A stretch of 64,000 nt of DNA from UBA11524 sp963590165 (GCA_963590165.1 CAVANO010000021.1:62001-126000), one strand, 5' to 3'; positions 1 through 9,284 are shown, counted from the first letter of the stretch. Numbers and translations are program-made. Notes: a model not told the origin generated them from the sequence alone.

Positions 1-1
1 G

Positions 2-586
2 AACACGTGGTTCATCAACATGGACGAATACCTGAACGATGATGACACTTGGATTGCAAAGGATGACCCGCTGTCCTTCCGCGGGTTCATGCAACGCACC
101 GTCTACGACTGCATCAGCCCTGCCCTGATTATGCCGCCGGAACAGCGCATTTTCCCTGACCCTCAAAACGTTGCAGCGATTCCTGCGCTCATCGAACAGC
201 TCGGTGGCGTTGACCTCGTGCTCGGCGGCATCGGGCTGAACGGTCATCTCGCATTCAACGAGCCGCAGGATGAACTGACGCCTGATGAATTTGCCGCCCT
301 GCATACGCGTGTGCTGACCATCAGCCGTGAAACGCGAGCTTCCAACGCCATCAGTTCCCTGAACGGTGCTGTCGATGCAATGCCGAAGAAGTGCATCACC
401 ATCGGTATGGCAGAACTGCTGTCTGCCAAGCGCATCCGCGTTGCCGTGCATCGCCCGCATCACCGCGCAGTCGTGCGCCAGGCAGCATATGGCGAGGTCA
501 CCGCGCACTTCCCTGCCACGCTGCTTCAGCGCCATCCGGATGCCATGATTTATGTGAACAGCATTGCCGCCGAACAGCCTTTTTGA
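2..586 (+). CDS. nagB: Glucosamine-6-phosphate deaminase/isomerase (NagB family), 5' end missing
   Basis: The reading frame is open from base 2, so the gene starts before the window; 194 residues remain. The family converts glucosamine-6-phosphate to fructose-6-phosphate and ammonia in the cytoplasm. Visible motifs are NMDEY near the left edge (E. coli NagB has the same motif with a catalytic Asp) and GGIGLNGHLAFNEP, matching the active-site GxGxDGHxAFNEP except that the Asp is Asn; His and the final Glu are kept. The C-terminal part (RQAAYGEVTAHFPATLLQRH) fits the isomerase-like branch. The stop is 11 bases before nagA, so the two are co-transcribed. Deaminase activity is likely but the Asn leaves some doubt. 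Confidence 0.85.
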   Translation, partial: NTWFINMDEYLNDDDTWIAKDDPLSFRGFMQRTVYDCISPALIMPPEQRIFPDPQNVAAIPALIEQLGGVDLVLGGIGLNGHLAFNEPQDELTPDEFAALHTRVLTISRETRASNAISSLNGAVDAMPKKCITIGMAELLSAKRIRVAVHRPHHRAVVRQAAYGEVTAHFPATLLQRHPDAMIYVNSIAAEQPF

Positions 587-597
587 GGATGAATAAT

Positions 598-1746
598 ATG
601 AAGAATTTGCTTCTCAAGAACGCCTTGGTCTATCAAAATCATGCTTTCCTTCCGGCTGACGTGCTCTGCGCAGACAGCAAGGTCGAAACGGTCGGCTGTC
701 TGCCGGATCTGCCCGATGCGCAGACGGTTGACATGCACGGTATGTGCCTCTGTCCCGGCTTCATCGACATTCATTCACACGGCGGAAATGGTGTCGATGT
801 CAATGCAGCAGACGAAAACGGACTCGCGAAAATCGCCGCGTTCTTCGCCTCTCAGGGCACAACCGCATGGCATGCCAGCATCATGACTGACTCCGAGGAA
901 GTCACGATGCGCTGCCTGTCCGCCATCTCCGCACTCCAGAAGAGACACGGTTACGGTGCACAGCTGATGGGCGCACATCTGGAAGGACCGTTTTTGTCCG
1001 CCAAATACAAGGGCGCCATGCCGGAATACCTCCTGCGCACAGGCAGCGAATCACTTTTCCGCCGCTACGAAAACGCCTATCCGGGTGCAGTGCGCTACAT
1101 CACGGTTTCCCCGGAAGTGGCAGGCGTGCCGGAAATGATCACTGCTATCAAGGATGATGTTGTCGTCGCCATTGGGCATTCCGGTGCGAATTACGACACA
1201 GCCATGGATGCAATTCACCGCGGTGCACGCTGCTCCACCCATACATTCAACGCCATGCAACTCTTTCACCAGCACGAGCCTGCCATCATGGGTGCCGTGC
1301 TGGAATCGGACGTCTGGTGCGAGGCAATTTGCGACGGACGACATCTGCATCCCGGTGCGGTTCGGCTGCTGCTCAAGTGCAAGGGCTGGGATAAAGTCGT
1401 TGCCATCACGGACAGCATCATGGCAGCCGGATTGCCCGACGGAAAATACAAGCTCGGCGTCAATGACGTAATTGTCCGTGACGGCGACGCACGGCTGATT
1501 GAACCCGATGTCCGCGCTGGCAGCACGCTGACCACCATTCAGGCGCTGCGCAACCTCATCCGTTTCACAGAACATCCGCTGGAAGATGTTCTGCCGCTGC
1601 TGACGGAAAATCCTGCAGCAGCGATGCGTATTGGCATGCAAAAGGGTAAAATTGAGCATGGTTTCGATGCAGATCTGGTGCTGCTCGATGAGCAGCTGAA
1701 TGTCATCATGACCATTGTCGGCGGCGAAATCGTCTATCAGGCATAA
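598..1746 (+). CDS. nagA: N-acetylglucosamine-6-phosphate deacetylase
   Basis: A 382-residue amidohydrolase that removes acetate from GlcNAc-6-P, feeding NagB upstream. Seen motifs: GFIDIHSHGG (first metal ligands), AHLEGPF (metal Glu), AIGHSGANYD and CSTHTFNAM (metal His residues), and AITDSIMAAG with the catalytic Asp. Length equals the E. coli enzyme. The ATG at 598 is preferred over one at 589 because GAGG at 585-588 is properly spaced from it; a longer open frame reaching back to 391 lies inside nagB and is not used. After KGA, where E. coli has His, this protein has Met. Followed by a bidirectional terminator at about 1890. Confidence 0.93.
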   Translation: MKNLLLKNALVYQNHAFLPADVLCADSKVETVGCLPDLPDAQTVDMHGMCLCPGFIDIHSHGGNGVDVNAADENGLAKIAAFFASQGTTAWHASIMTDSEEVTMRCLSAISALQKRHGYGAQLMGAHLEGPFLSAKYKGAMPEYLLRTGSESLFRRYENAYPGAVRYITVSPEVAGVPEMITAIKDDVVVAIGHSGANYDTAMDAIHRGARCSTHTFNAMQLFHQHEPAIMGAVLESDVWCEAICDGRHLHPGAVRLLLKCKGWDKVVAITDSIMAAGLPDGKYKLGVNDVIVRDGDARLIEPDVRAGSTLTTIQALRNLIRFTEHPLEDVLPLLTENPAAAMRIGMQKGKIEHGFDADLVLLDEQLNVIMTIVGGEIVYQA

Positions 1747-1889
1747 ACAGAGAAGGATCCATGCGCAAACGAGCCTGCATCCGTCAACACTATATCGCTG
1801 TCGCCGAACGTTCTGCATCGGAGGCACTGATCTCCTTTCAGCAGGGAATTCGGCTCTACCATGTTTCTTTCCGCTATCCAAAGCAGAAC

Positions 1890-1922
1890 AATAAAAAAAG
1901 GGAGACTTCGTCTCCCCTTTTG
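1890..1922. terminator. Bidirectional intrinsic terminator between nagA and the Gfo/Idh gene
   Basis: Stem GGGAGAC (1900-1906) and GTCTCCC (1910-1916) with a TTC loop, A-run on the left and TTTT on the right. It serves nagA from the left and the convergent minus-strand gene from the right. The 143 bases between nagA and this hairpin show no convincing gene. Confidence 0.85.
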
Positions 1923-1967
1923 ATAGCATTGCGTGCCTCTGTCTGCAAGCTGGGCGTCATTTGCTGT

Positions 1968-3137
1968 TCAGCTTGCACTGCCTGTGCCATGATGATCGGT
2001 CGTAAAGGTGGTATCCTTCACATGTTTCAGCCGCGAATGCTGCTGCTTTTCCGCCAACAGGCGCTCAAACTCCGCTTCATCAACGGGCAGCGTCACCGGA
2101 TGATCCGTCCATGAAGACAGATGCATCGCATTGGACAGCATCAGCGCATGGATGCCTTCCTCACCTTCCGCCACAAGCGGCGTGCCATGCAGGATATGCG
2201 CTGCGAAAGCATTCAGTACGCCCGTATGCTGCGGATTTTCGCCATCAGTCTGGAGAATTTCCGGCTTTGCATCCGTCTGGATGTACGCAACTTTGCTTTG
2301 GCGGTAATACGCCTTCTCGCTATGCGGCAAACGCCAGAACTTCACCTGCCCGTCCTCGCAGACAAGCTTGCCGCGGTCGCAGTCTATTTCCAGCCGATTC
2401 GTGCCGGGCAAGTCTCCGGTCGATGCGATGAACACACCCGATGCGCCGTTTTCGTACACCAAGTACGCCGTCACATCGTCCTCCACCTCAATGTCGTGCC
2501 ATTGCCCTTCCCGGCAGAAGGCACGCACCGACTTTGGCATTCCGCAGAGCCACTGCAGCAAATCAAGCTGATGCGGACATTGATTCAGCAACACGCCGCC
2601 GCCTTCACCTGCCCATGTCGCACGCCATGAACCGGAATCGTAGTACGCCTGCGTGCGGTACCAGTCCGTGATGATCCATGTGACGCGCTTCATATCACCC
2701 AGCTCACCTGAATCGAGCAGCGATTTCATAGCACGATACAGGCAGTTTGTCCGCTGATTGAACATGAGCGCATACGTGAGCCCTGTTTCCCTCGCTGCAG
2801 CAATGACCGAATGCAACTGCGCAGTCGACACGCCAGCCGGTTTCTCGCTCAGCACATGCAATCCTGCACGAAGCGCCATTTCCGATAGCGGCGGATGCAG
2901 CGCATGCGGCGTCGCAATCAACACGGCATCGCAGCCTTTCGCATGGATGAGTGTTTCGCCGTCCTCGTAGATACGTATTCCGGCAGGCAGGTTTTCCTGT
3001 GCCCACGTTCTGCGGTCGGCACGCGGATCAGCCACGCAAGCCAGCTCAATTTCAGGCGTGCCACCGGACAGGATAAGCCGGCAGTGTTCCGAGCCCATGT
3101 TGCCGATGCCGATCACACCAAGGCGAATTTTATCCAC
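1968..3137 (-). CDS. Gfo/Idh/MocA family oxidoreductase
   Basis: A 389-residue NAD(P)-dependent sugar dehydrogenase. The N-terminus has the Rossmann motif GVIGIGNMG (residues 7-15), followed by the family SEKPAG motif near residue 97 and the second-domain GEGGGVLLNQCPHQLD segment with its catalytic-region His. It is transcribed toward nagA and lies downstream of the sugar ABC importer operon on the same strand, but a terminator at 3222-3256 separates them. The substrate is unknown; with nagAB and the importer next door a sugar or amino-sugar derivative is likely (inference). Confidence 0.88.
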   Translation of the reverse strand: MDKIRLGVIGIGNMGSEHCRLILSGGTPEIELACVADPRADRRTWAQENLPAGIRIYEDGETLIHAKGCDAVLIATPHALHPPLSEMALRAGLHVLSEKPAGVSTAQLHSVIAAARETGLTYALMFNQRTNCLYRAMKSLLDSGELGDMKRVTWIITDWYRTQAYYDSGSWRATWAGEGGGVLLNQCPHQLDLLQWLCGMPKSVRAFCREGQWHDIEVEDDVTAYLVYENGASGVFIASTGDLPGTNRLEIDCDRGKLVCEDGQVKFWRLPHSEKAYYRQSKVAYIQTDAKPEILQTDGENPQHTGVLNAFAAHILHGTPLVAEGEEGIHALMLSNAMHLSSWTDHPVTLPVDEAEFERLLAEKQQHSRLKHVKDTTFTTDHHGTGSAS

Positions 3138-3221
3138 AAGAATGCCTCCAAATGCAGTGAAGATTTTGCGTCCTCCGGTATCATACGTCGGTCAACGCAC
3201 GTTGTCAATCCATTTTTGCCC

Positions 3222-3256
3222 GAAAAAAGGGACTGCGCCGAAACGCAGCCCCTTTT
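3222..3256 (-). terminator. Intrinsic terminator of the sugar importer operon
   Basis: Read on the minus strand, GGGGCTGCG and CGCAGTCCC form a stem with one G-U pair and a TTTCGG loop, followed directly by TTTTTT. It sits 10 bases after the solute-binding protein stop codon. Confidence 0.85.
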
Positions 3257-3265
3257 GTTTGCGTT

Positions 3266-4852
3266 TTACTCCTGCGCCATCGGATAGAAGCCGCGGTATG
3301 CGCCTTCCTGATACGCTTCACGCTGTTCATCAATGATCTCCTGACCGCCAGCGGCGAGGATTTCGTTGATGTACTTCTCCCACGTTGCATCGAAGTCTTC
3401 GGGTGCGCAGGTCACACTCTGAACGAGCAGTTCTGCTTCCTTGGACAGGATGGTCGTGCCGTAGTCCACACGTGCCTGAATGGTGCGGGTGAAGCTAACG
3501 GGTTCATAAGCGCCGGTGTTGGCCACAACCAGGCTGTCGGCAACAACGTCTTCATAGCCTGGGAAGCCCATAGCAGTCGCGGCGTAGTTCAGAGCGTCGG
3601 AGCCGTAGTAGTAGCCGTTGCAAACCGGAGCGCCGTCGGTCGCATGCAGCTTGTGCGCATCGTCGGTGTCGTTGATGTTCTTAATGTCGGTCGGAATGTT
3701 GTTCTCGTCAACAGTCGTGTAATTGTAGCCCATTTCGCCGTTCTGCAGGGCGTAGAGGGATTCAGGCTGGCTCATCCAGTTCAGGTACTTGATCGCTGCG
3801 ATGGCAACTTCTTCACTCACAGATGCCGGGATGAAGATTGCCTGACCGGCTGCAGTGTAGGTTTCATGCAACGTCGTGCCGTCTTCAGGCTTGTAGGGAT
3901 CGCAAGCAATCCAGCTCGCGCCGGGCACGTTCTTAGCAAGATCCTGTGCGTAGGACTTCTCCATACGCCATGCACCATCCCAGTTGCCGACCCAGAAGCC
4001 GTCATAGCCGTTCACGCGGTCGCTGTCGGTCTGCTTGGAGTTCTCAATGCCGAAGTAATCGGAAACTAGGCCTTCATTATAGAACTTGTTCATCCAGCGG
4101 ATAGCTTCCTTCGCGCCGGGCAGCAGGTAGTGGAACTTGAAGTTCGCCACCCAATCTTCTTCGGTGACCTGGCTGTAGTCGATGAAAGCATCCATCTGGT
4201 AAATCCAGCCGTAGAAGGGATCAGCCGCATACAGGTCGGAAGAATACGGCACGGTCGTTTCGCCGCCCAGGTTGTTTTCCTTCGCAGCCTTCAGGTACTC
4301 GTAGAGTTCCTCGATGTTCGTGGGAACTTCCATGTTCAGGGCTTCCAGCCAGTCCTTACGGATGAACATGGATTGCGTCGCAACGATGATGCGGCGTGCC
4401 GGCAGATAATACTGCTGCTTGCCGTCGCCCACGTCGTACTGACCATACTGCAGAACTTCCTCGCCGAGGAATTCCGTCAGATCCTGACCGTATTCAGCCA
4501 GCAGATCATCCAGCGCCAGAATGCCGCCCATGTCGATGTACTGCTGTACAAGATCCGTGCCATACGTCATGCAGATGTCAGGCGCGGTACCGCCGGCAAG
4601 ACGCGTAGACAGGATGGTGCCTTCCTCCCAGCGGGACACCGGAATCCAGTTGATCTTGATGTGGTTGGGATCGCCGAAATTCTTCTGGATGTACTGCAAC
4701 TGCCAGCAATCTTCCACGTTGAAGCCTGCGATGGAGCGGTCGTACATTTCCACATTGAGCGTCACCCAGTCATCATCAGCCGCCAGCGCCGTCAGCGGAA
4801 GCGCCGTCAGCAGCATGCACAGCATGCAGATCAGTGCGAGAACCTTTTTCAT
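3266..4852 (-). CDS. Extracellular sugar-binding protein of a CUT1-type ABC importer (LplA/YtcQ-like)
   Basis: A 528-residue solute-binding protein, the size of the long LplA/YtcQ-type binding proteins. The N-terminus is a clear signal peptide (MKKVLALICML... ending ALPLTALAA) with a type-I-like ALA cleavage site; no lipobox Cys follows, which is unusual for a Gram-positive importer. The mature part has aromatic-rich segments such as YDGFWVGNWDGAWRMEK, typical of sugar-binding proteins. Ribosome site AAAGGGGAG precedes the ATG. It is the last gene of the operon permease (5827-6786), permease (4909-5814), binding protein. The substrate cannot be read from sequence; oligosaccharide or uronate-type sugars are common for this class. 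Confidence 0.88.
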   Translation of the reverse strand: MKKVLALICMLCMLLTALPLTALAADDDWVTLNVEMYDRSIAGFNVEDCWQLQYIQKNFGDPNHIKINWIPVSRWEEGTILSTRLAGGTAPDICMTYGTDLVQQYIDMGGILALDDLLAEYGQDLTEFLGEEVLQYGQYDVGDGKQQYYLPARRIIVATQSMFIRKDWLEALNMEVPTNIEELYEYLKAAKENNLGGETTVPYSSDLYAADPFYGWIYQMDAFIDYSQVTEEDWVANFKFHYLLPGAKEAIRWMNKFYNEGLVSDYFGIENSKQTDSDRVNGYDGFWVGNWDGAWRMEKSYAQDLAKNVPGASWIACDPYKPEDGTTLHETYTAAGQAIFIPASVSEEVAIAAIKYLNWMSQPESLYALQNGEMGYNYTTVDENNIPTDIKNINDTDDAHKLHATDGAPVCNGYYYGSDALNYAATAMGFPGYEDVVADSLVVANTGAYEPVSFTRTIQARVDYGTTILSKEAELLVQSVTCAPEDFDATWEKYINEILAAGGQEIIDEQREAYQEGAYRGFYPMAQE

Positions 4853-4908
4853 AGAAAAACTCCCCTTTCTATTTGAACGGCTTATGCCGCCCGTTCCAAT
4901 GGAATGAT

Positions 4909-5814
4909 TTACCCCTTGACCGCGCCCATCGTGACGCCTGCCACGAAATAGCGCTGCACAAACGGGTAGACGATGAGAATCGGCAGCGTTGCGAAGATGA
5001 TTGTTGCGGACTGAATCGACTCCGACACGCTTGCGCTCAGATCGTTCGAGCTGCCCTCTGCCATGGTGACTTCGACCGACTGACTGCCCTTGATGAGGTT
5101 GTACAGCTTAAGCTGCAGCGGCTGCAAATCGCGTGAGGTAATGTAATACAGCGCATCATTGAAGCAGTTCCACTTGCCAACCGCATAGAAGAGCGAGAGC
5201 GTCGCCAAAGACGAAAAGCTCAGCGGCAGGAAGATGCGTACGAGCACCTGCAAATCCGTCGCGCCGTCAATGGAAGCTGCCTCGACCAGCTCATACGGCA
5301 GCGAGGAGAAGAAATTCTTGAGAATAATGACATTGAACGTTGAAATCAGGCCAGGAATAATCAGCGACCACATCGTGTCCAGCATACCGAAATCCTTGAC
5401 ATTCAGGTAAATCGGGATGGTGCCGCCGGAGAAATACATGGTGAAGACGATAAAGAACATGATCACCTTTCGTCCCTTCAGCCGCCGCATAGACAGCGGG
5501 AAAGCGAGCAGAATCGTCATCACCATCGCCAGCACGGTGTAAATCACGGTCAATTCGATGGTATAAAACAGGCTGTGCCACATGGAATTATCGCCAGCAA
5601 TCAACTTATATGCATCGAGGTTAAATTCCACCGGCCAGAAGGACACGTCACCGCGCAAAATCGCGGATTTGGATGACATCGACATCGCGATGACGTTAAT
5701 GAAAGGCAGCGTGCAGACCAGCACGAAGAGGAGGATTACCGCAATAAGGATGATTTGTCCTGCGCCGAGTTTTTTCTTGTGCTCCGGGCAGACATGAGTT
5801 GCTGCAGTCACCAT
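4909..5814 (-). CDS. Carbohydrate ABC transporter permease, LplC/YtcP type
   Basis: A 301-residue inner-membrane permease with six predicted helices beginning at ILIAVILLFVLVCTLPFINV. The conserved EAA loop that contacts the ATPase is present as LVEAASIDGATDLQVLVRIFLPLS near residue 175. The C-terminus PFVQRYFVAGVTMGAVKG is typical of the LplC/YtcP branch. Start ATG follows AAGGAGGAGAGCGT. It pairs with the permease immediately upstream (12-base gap). No ATP-binding subunit is in the locus, so a shared MsmX-like ATPase elsewhere is expected (inference from other CUT1 systems). Confidence 0.92.
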   Translation of the reverse strand: MVTAATHVCPEHKKKLGAGQIILIAVILLFVLVCTLPFINVIAMSMSSKSAILRGDVSFWPVEFNLDAYKLIAGDNSMWHSLFYTIELTVIYTVLAMVMTILLAFPLSMRRLKGRKVIMFFIVFTMYFSGGTIPIYLNVKDFGMLDTMWSLIIPGLISTFNVIILKNFFSSLPYELVEAASIDGATDLQVLVRIFLPLSFSSLATLSLFYAVGKWNCFNDALYYITSRDLQPLQLKLYNLIKGSQSVEVTMAEGSSNDLSASVSESIQSATIIFATLPILIVYPFVQRYFVAGVTMGAVKG

Positions 5815-5826
5815 ACGCTCTCCTCC

Positions 5827-6786
5827 TTACCAGATGCTCTGCTCATCGAACAGGCGGGACACGGCATTCGCGCCGGTAATCAGTACCAGACCCACAACGG
5901 ACTGGAACAGACCAATGGCGGTCGCACGGGCAAACTGACTGTTCGTAATACCAGCACGGTAGACGAACGTTGAAATCACGTCGCAGTAGTCCTTAACCTT
6001 CGTATTGCCGATGATGAATGGGCGGTCGAAGCCGATAGACATCATGCGTCCGATATTCATAATCAGCAGGATCACGATGGTGGAACGTATGCCGGGCAGC
6101 GTCACGTGCCAAATCTGCTGGAGTTTGTTCGCGCCGTCGATGCGCGCCGCTTCAAACAGATTCATATCCAAGCCGGTAATTGCCGCAAGGTAGAGAATTG
6201 TCCCCCAGCCCATCGACTGCCACACGCCGACGAGCACATACGTGAACGTCCATGTCGGACCATCTGTCAGAAATGGGATATTTTCCGTGATAACACCCAT
6301 GCGCAGCAGCGTGCTGTTGATGACACCCGAGGTCGGGGCGAAGATTTGCAGCACCATGCCGCCGATAATGACCCACGACAGGAAGTGCGGTAAATACAGC
6401 ATCGTCTGTGAGAAGCGCTTGAGCTTTGGGGTGCGCATTTCATTGAGCAGAATTGCGAGGATAATCGGAACTGGGAAGCCGAAGAGCAAGTCAAGACCGT
6501 TCAGGATGAGCGTATTTCTCAGTGCGATACCGAAATCACTCATACCGAAGACAAATTCGAAATTTTCCCAACCAATCCACTTGCTCTTTGCCGGATTGAA
6601 CATGTTGTATTTCTGAAACGCGATTTTCAGTCCCGTCATCGGCTTATAGCAGAAGAGGATATACCAGATGATCGGGATCAGGAGCATCGCGTACAGACGC
6701 CAGTCGCGCAGGAACCAATTGACCTTCTTCCGACGTTTAGAGAGCTTCACCGGTTTGGCGTTAACAGTTGTTTTTTCTGTTACCAT
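5827..6786 (-). CDS. Sugar ABC transporter permease, LplB type
   Basis: A 319-residue membrane permease, first gene of the importer operon. Seen: basic N-terminus KLSKRRKKVNWFLRDW, first helix AMLLIPIIWYILFCYKP, and the ATPase-contact EAA loop LFEAARIDGANKLQQIWHVT. The C-terminus (GANAVSRLFDEQSIW) matches the LplB branch. The ATG at 6786 is chosen because GGAGG lies eight bases ahead of it; an in-frame ATG at 6801 has no spaced ribosome site. The 305-base gap to the divergent AraC gene should hold the promoter; a weak TATAAC -10 sequence is visible near 6810. Confidence 0.92.
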   Translation of the reverse strand: MVTEKTTVNAKPVKLSKRRKKVNWFLRDWRLYAMLLIPIIWYILFCYKPMTGLKIAFQKYNMFNPAKSKWIGWENFEFVFGMSDFGIALRNTLILNGLDLLFGFPVPIILAILLNEMRTPKLKRFSQTMLYLPHFLSWVIIGGMVLQIFAPTSGVINSTLLRMGVITENIPFLTDGPTWTFTYVLVGVWQSMGWGTILYLAAITGLDMNLFEAARIDGANKLQQIWHVTLPGIRSTIVILLIMNIGRMMSIGFDRPFIIGNTKVKDYCDVISTFVYRAGITNSQFARATAIGLFQSVVGLVLITGANAVSRLFDEQSIW

Positions 6787-7091
6787 GTCAAATGCCTCCA
6801 TTTCATCCGTTATATGGTCGTATCGTCAGTGTAAAAACAAAGCAATCATGAACCTTTGAACGAAGCCGTCAACGATTGGCTTTCCTTCCAGATCAAGATC
6901 ACTGAAGCAGTCTGAAAAATCTCCTCCGCTGAGGATCTGGGAATTTGTTACGGGAACGTCACGCTCCGTTTCCGTATCGATATTTTGATTATAGCCGACA
7001 GAAGTTGCATAATCAATGCTAATCCTGCTTGAAATTAGGCAAATCCTGCAGTATAATAGACTTATCCCGAACAAGGAGCGTGTTTCTTCTG
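6787..7091. promoter_or_regulatory. Divergent regulatory region between sugar importer and AraC regulator
   Basis: A 305-base intergenic region without a convincing gene. It must hold the importer promoter (minus strand) and holds a near-perfect promoter for the AraC gene (listed separately). A 110-codon open frame on the minus strand crosses it but overlaps the AraC start and resembles nothing recognised. Confidence 0.6.
7029..7057 (+). promoter_or_regulatory. Sigma-A promoter of the AraC-family gene
   Basis: TTGAAA at 7029-7034 and TATAAT at 7052-7057 with a 17-base spacer. Transcription would start near 7064. This decides the start codon below: an upstream TTG that opens the longest reading frame is part of the -35 box and cannot be the start. 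Confidence 0.85.
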
Positions 7092-7973
7092 ATGAAATAT
7101 ATTCAACTCGAAAACGGCTATAACTCCATGGGACGTCCGGATGCTGAATACGAGTCAACGTATATGAAATCGGACTATCACATGGCGAGCGGACTTCACT
7201 GCCACGACTTCTATGAGCTGTACATCCACTATCGCGGCGGCAATCTCTACTATGTTGATGGGCAGATTTTTCCGCTCGAGCCGAACCAGATTGTCATTAT
7301 GACGCCTTTCCGCATGCACGGACTGATGCGTGGCGATCCGTTGACAAATTATGTCCGCGGCTTCCTGTACCTGCGTCCGTGCGTCCTCAAACGGCTCGGC
7401 TTCGGGCAGATCGATCTCCAGCAATACTTCGACAGCCGCGTGCAGGCAGGCGAATTCGTCTTCAAATTGGACGAGGACAGCGCAAATACCTGCCGTCAGC
7501 TGCTGATCGACATTCAGCGTGATATGGATGTGCCGGACGAAATGACACAGTACATCAATTACAGCCGCATGAATGAGTACGTGCAGCTATTCTGTCAGGC
7601 GGCACAGAAAACAGCCATTCCACTGCAGCCGTTCACCAATAATGAAGTCATTTTCAACGTCCTGCAATACGTCAACGACCACTTCACGGAGCCGCTGACG
7701 CTCGAGGACATCGCTCGCAGCTTCGCCATCAGCGTTTCGTACCTCTCACACGAATTCAAACACTATGCAGGCCGCAGCGTCTACGAATACATCCTCTACC
7801 GCCGCGTGCAGCTCGCCAAGGAAAATCTGCTGACGGACATGAGCCTGAGCGAAGTATCGGAAAAGAGCGGTTTCTGCGACTATTCCGGCTTTCTACGGAC
7901 ATTCCGCCGCATGACAGGCATGTCCCCCAAGGCATACCAGAAGCAGCACACTCTGTCAATTGAAGGGAAATGA
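7092..7973 (+). CDS. AraC-family transcriptional regulator
   Basis: A 293-residue regulator. The N-terminal sugar-sensing cupin is seen in GLHCHDFYELYIHYRGG and LEPNQIVIMTPFRMHG; the C-terminal DNA-binding domain has two helix-turn-helix units (LTLEDIARSFAISVSYLSHE and LSEVSEKSGFCDYSGFLRTF) and ends in the family signature TGMSPKAYQK. Start ATG at 7092 follows AAGGAG (7073-7078) with long spacing of 13 bases. It is divergent from the sugar importer and upstream of two dehydrogenase genes, so it probably controls this sugar locus in response to the imported sugar (inference). Confidence 0.9.
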   Translation: MKYIQLENGYNSMGRPDAEYESTYMKSDYHMASGLHCHDFYELYIHYRGGNLYYVDGQIFPLEPNQIVIMTPFRMHGLMRGDPLTNYVRGFLYLRPCVLKRLGFGQIDLQQYFDSRVQAGEFVFKLDEDSANTCRQLLIDIQRDMDVPDEMTQYINYSRMNEYVQLFCQAAQKTAIPLQPFTNNEVIFNVLQYVNDHFTEPLTLEDIARSFAISVSYLSHEFKHYAGRSVYEYILYRRVQLAKENLLTDMSLSEVSEKSGFCDYSGFLRTFRRMTGMSPKAYQKQHTLSIEGK

Positions 7974-8111
7974 GCATTTATTCGGAATGGGCATTATTTT
8001 GCCAAATGCGCCGAATGCTGTACCAGATTCACATAGAATCACAATTTCGATTGCGTTATAATGCAGATAGCGCATCACGCAGCGCAAGTCTATTTCAGAG
8101 AGGTAGGAAGT

Positions 8112-9284
8112 ATGATTCGGATTGCCATTGTTGGCACAGGCAATATTTCTCACGCGCATGTCAATGCCTATCTGTGCTTTCCGGAACGCTGCAAAATCGT
8201 AGCACTGGTTGACATTGTTCCGGAAAAAGCACAGAAAATGAAGGAGCAATACCATCTGACCGATGCGGAGGTCTACGATGACCACAGGAAGATCCTTTCA
8301 CGCGAGGATATCGACCTGGTGGACGTCTGCACACCGCCGTATGTTCATGCTGAAATTTCCATTAACAGCCTGCGTTCCGGCAAGAACGTTGTCTGCGAAA
8401 AGCCGATGGCAGCATCCCTGCAGGAATGCGATGAGATGCTTCGTGCCCGCGATGAGAGCGGCAAGAAGCTGTCCATTATCGCGCAGAACCGTTTCCGCCA
8501 GCCCATCAGCAACCTGAAGAAACTGCTTGACAGCGGGCTTGCCGGCAAGGTGCTGTGTGCCTCCGTCACCTCCGCATGGTGGCGCGGTCATTGCTACTAC
8601 GACCTATGGTGGCGCGGCACATGGGAAAAGGAAGGCGGCGGTTGCACACTGAATCATGCGGTTCACCACATTGACATGCTCTGCTGGATGATGGGGCTGC
8701 CGCAGTCCGTCACGAGCGTGCTGGCCAACGTCGCGCACGACAATGCCGAGGTAGAGGATCTCTCGCTGTCCGTGCTGCAGTATCCCGGTGCACTTGCCCA
8801 ACTGACCGCCTCCGTCGTGCATCACGGCGAGGATCAGGAGCTGATCTTCCAGTGCGAGAAAGCAAAGATTTCCGCACCATTCAGCGTCTATGCATCCATT
8901 TCCAAGCCAAACGGCTTCCCGATTGAAAACACCGAGCTGGAACAGCAAATTCGCGATTTCGCCGACAGCCAGCCGGTTCTCCCCTACGAAGGTCATACCG
9001 GTGAGCTCGAAAATGTGCTGACCGCGCTCGAAACGGACACACTGCCTGCCATCGGCGGCGAAGACGGTCGGTGTACCATCGAGCTGATTACCGCTGTCTA
9101 CAAGTCTGGCGCAACGAAGCAGACGGTCACCCTGCCGCTTGCGAAGGATGACCCGTTCTACACAGTGGAAGGCATGATGGCATCCGTGCCGCACTTCTAT
9201 AAAAAAACAACTTCCGCCGCCTCGCTTGACGGCACGATTACATTTGGCAGCGACTACAAAAACAAGGAGGACAAGCAGTCATGA
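8112..9284 (+). CDS. Gfo/Idh/MocA family oxidoreductase
   Basis: A 390-residue NAD(P)-dependent dehydrogenase. Rossmann motif IAIVGTGNISHAH at the N-terminus, EKPMAA family motif near residue 95, and GGGCTLNHAVHHIDMLCW in the second domain with the conserved His. The ATG at 8112 follows AGAGAGGTAGGAAG; a 51-base longer frame starts within the -10 region TATAAT at 8057-8062 and is rejected. Its stop overlaps the start of the next dehydrogenase (ATGA), so the two are translationally coupled. A sugar catabolic step such as 3-keto-glycoside or inositol-type oxidation is possible, but the substrate is unknown. Confidence 0.9.
   Translation: MIRIAIVGTGNISHAHVNAYLCFPERCKIVALVDIVPEKAQKMKEQYHLTDAEVYDDHRKILSREDIDLVDVCTPPYVHAEISINSLRSGKNVVCEKPMAASLQECDEMLRARDESGKKLSIIAQNRFRQPISNLKKLLDSGLAGKVLCASVTSAWWRGHCYYDLWWRGTWEKEGGGCTLNHAVHHIDMLCWMMGLPQSVTSVLANVAHDNAEVEDLSLSVLQYPGALAQLTASVVHHGEDQELIFQCEKAKISAPFSVYASISKPNGFPIENTELEQQIRDFADSQPVLPYEGHTGELENVLTALETDTLPAIGGEDGRCTIELITAVYKSGATKQTVTLPLAKDDPFYTVEGMMASVPHFYKKTTSAASLDGTITFGSDYKNKEDKQS

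Noticed and set aside
1761..2114. Plus-strand open frame after nagA with AAGGA before its ATG
   Set aside because: It runs through the terminator and overlaps the opposite dehydrogenase gene, and the sequence resembles no family.
6826..7158. Minus-strand 110-codon frame between importer and AraC gene
   Set aside because: It overlaps the AraC promoter and start codon and has no recognisable domain.
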